A stretch of DNA of 33,668 bases from Bacillota bacterium (GTDB taxonomy: Bacteria; Actinomycetota; Aquicultoria; Aquicultorales; Aquicultoraceae). The notes below the pieces were generated by a model. The model saw nothing but the letters and a program-made list of their open reading frames with translations, did no database searches and had not been told where the DNA came from. The first letter of the stretch is position 1, and each line of letters begins with the position of its first letter. The translations under genes and the position numbers were made by a program. The stretch covers positions 1 to 33,668 of the forward strand of contig JAIMBH010000026.1 in NCBI GenBank assembly GCA_023511485.1, in the 5' to 3' direction. Below, in pieces: positions 32,970 through 33,668 of the stretch.

Positions 32970-33263
32970 ATGGATTTAAACGTCAACAATATAATCGTCG
33001 CTGCGATTTCATATCTTACCGGCGCAGTAGCGCTATACGCATACTTTAACCGAAACCGTTATTTTGATTTAGTCCTGGCAACCGTTGCTGTCTTTATCTT
33101 TGGGACATCTATGTTACTTTTGGGCTTTAGAATTGATGCAGGCATAGCAAGGACCTTAATTAATTTGTCGACAGTTGTTATGGTTCTTGCGATACTCTTT
33201 TTCATAGTGCGCCTTGTAGGCGGCATATCTACCGTTATGAAAAGATACTTTAGAAAAAAGTAA
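32970..33263 (+). CDS. Small membrane protein, function unknown
   Basis: 97 residues from the ATG at 32970 (GGGGG 3-8 nt upstream); the frame is open further upstream to 32838 but that part is not protein-like. Three hydrophobic helices (about 6-27, 32-53 and 60-87) and a short basic C-terminus (KRYFRKK). The first helix hairpin (YAYFNRNRYFDLVLATVAVF) recalls the membrane part of the HD-GYP protein, but not enough to claim homology. It stands alone between larB and the XRE gene. Confidence 0.6.
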   Translation: MDLNVNNIIVAAISYLTGAVALYAYFNRNRYFDLVLATVAVFIFGTSMLLLGFRIDAGIARTLINLSTVVMVLAILFFIVRLVGGISTVMKRYFRKK

Positions 33264-33348
33264 TCACTCTTGCTATAAGTATAATATGGCGAAGCTTTTC
33301 TGGGAAATTAGACAAAAATAGCAGATCGAGAACCGGCTGAAAGTGGAA

Positions 33349-33399
33349 ATGTTATGACAAATTTAAAAAGTGAGTTTTATTACGGCAATTGCCGTAATA
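33349..33399 (+). promoter_or_regulatory. Promoter with a perfect 22-bp palindromic operator
   Basis: A perfect palindrome (33378-33399, half-site TATTACGGCAA) lies just upstream of the small XRE gene. An ATGACA at about 33354-33359 and a TATTAC 18 nt later (33378-33383) can act as -35 and -10; the -10 overlaps the palindrome, the usual way a repressor blocks its own promoter. Confidence 0.6.
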
Positions 33400-33408
33400 C
33401 GTAATGCG

Positions 33409-33597
33409 ATGGAAAAATTAAATAAATCTGCTAGGCAAGTTTCTCTTGAAACTGGAAATAAGGTTTCAGCTGCTTACATAAGCAAAATCTTGCACAATGA
33501 GCGCAAGCCTAGCCCTAAGGTCTTGAAGCTATTAGCTTCTCCTTTGCAGCTTCCTTACGATGTGCTGTTAAGGGAAGCCGGCTTTTTGCCCTCCTGA
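33409..33597 (+). CDS. Small XRE-family helix-turn-helix regulator
   Basis: 62 residues from the ATG at 33409, almost all HTH_3 domain: RQVSLETGNKVSAAYISKIL is the helix-turn-helix, followed by ERKPSPKVLKLLASPLQLPY and DVLLREAGFLPS. A GTG at 33370 would add 13 residues but would put the palindrome inside the gene; neither start has a good ribosome site, and a short-leader mRNA starting near 33390 fits the ATG. The palindrome upstream suggests it represses itself. No toxin or prophage gene is visible before the window ends. Confidence 0.85.
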   Translation: MEKLNKSARQVSLETGNKVSAAYISKILHNERKPSPKVLKLLASPLQLPYDVLLREAGFLPS

Positions 33598-33668
33598 CTT
33601 CCGCAATGCAGCACCCTAATTCTGGCATGGCATTACCTTTTCTATGTGGTCTCAGCACCCTTTAAATG

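Overview
The window is a chromosomal segment from a flagellated bacterium. FliOPQR-FlhBA-FlhF-FlhG-FliA order, an FlhG with an N-terminal DQAxxLR helix, SD-dependent TTG/GTG starts, and NlpC/P60 and M23 wall hydrolases with coiled coils all fit a Gram-positive-type (monoderm-like) lineage. A deep-branching Actinobacteriota or Clostridia-like anaerobe is my guess; the sequence alone does not settle it. Iron-sulfur/cysteine genes, lar genes and a probable selenoprotein are compatible with anaerobic life (inference).

Layout. 1-1121 (-): 5' part of a methyl-accepting chemotaxis protein, with a sigma-28-like promoter. 1599-13907 (+): flagellar export and regulation cluster: fliO, fliP, fliQ, fliR, flhB, flhA, flhF, flhG, a YcgR-like PilZ protein, a small membrane protein, fliA, a second PilZ paralogue with its own sigma-28-like promoter, a Q-rich small protein and a DUF6115-type protein. 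13971-16511 (-): M15 peptidase, GAF/HD-GYP phosphodiesterase and a small membrane gene broken by a frameshift. 16812-24567: zinc-finger protein, initiator tRNA with promoter and terminator, NlpC/P60 hydrolase, tldD-tldE pair, an RsbW-like anti-sigma factor, a gene-poor stretch and an M23 peptidase. 24913-25689 (+): a DUF5714-type Cys-rich protein whose frame crosses an in-frame TGA, best explained as selenocysteine. 25694-30971 (-): Rrf2/IscR-like regulator, cysK, cysE, iscS, iscU, mnmA, a route from serine to cysteine to persulfide to thiolated tRNA. 31159-32767 (-): larB-larE of nickel-pincer cofactor synthesis. 32970-33597 (+): a small membrane protein and a small XRE regulator behind a perfect 22-bp palindrome.

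How it fits together. The flagellar block makes the export gate, places the flagellum (FlhF/FlhG), reads c-di-GMP (two PilZ proteins) and supplies sigma-28; the neighbouring HD-GYP protein may degrade c-di-GMP, and the MCP and second PilZ gene look like sigma-28 targets. The sulfur block is one co-oriented run, probably controlled by the Rrf2 protein, which has four cysteines and a palindrome in its own leader. The most interesting item is the DUF5714 gene: its good ribosome binding site and its first CxxC motif both lie upstream of the longest conventional ORF, so the gene makes sense only if the TGA is read through.
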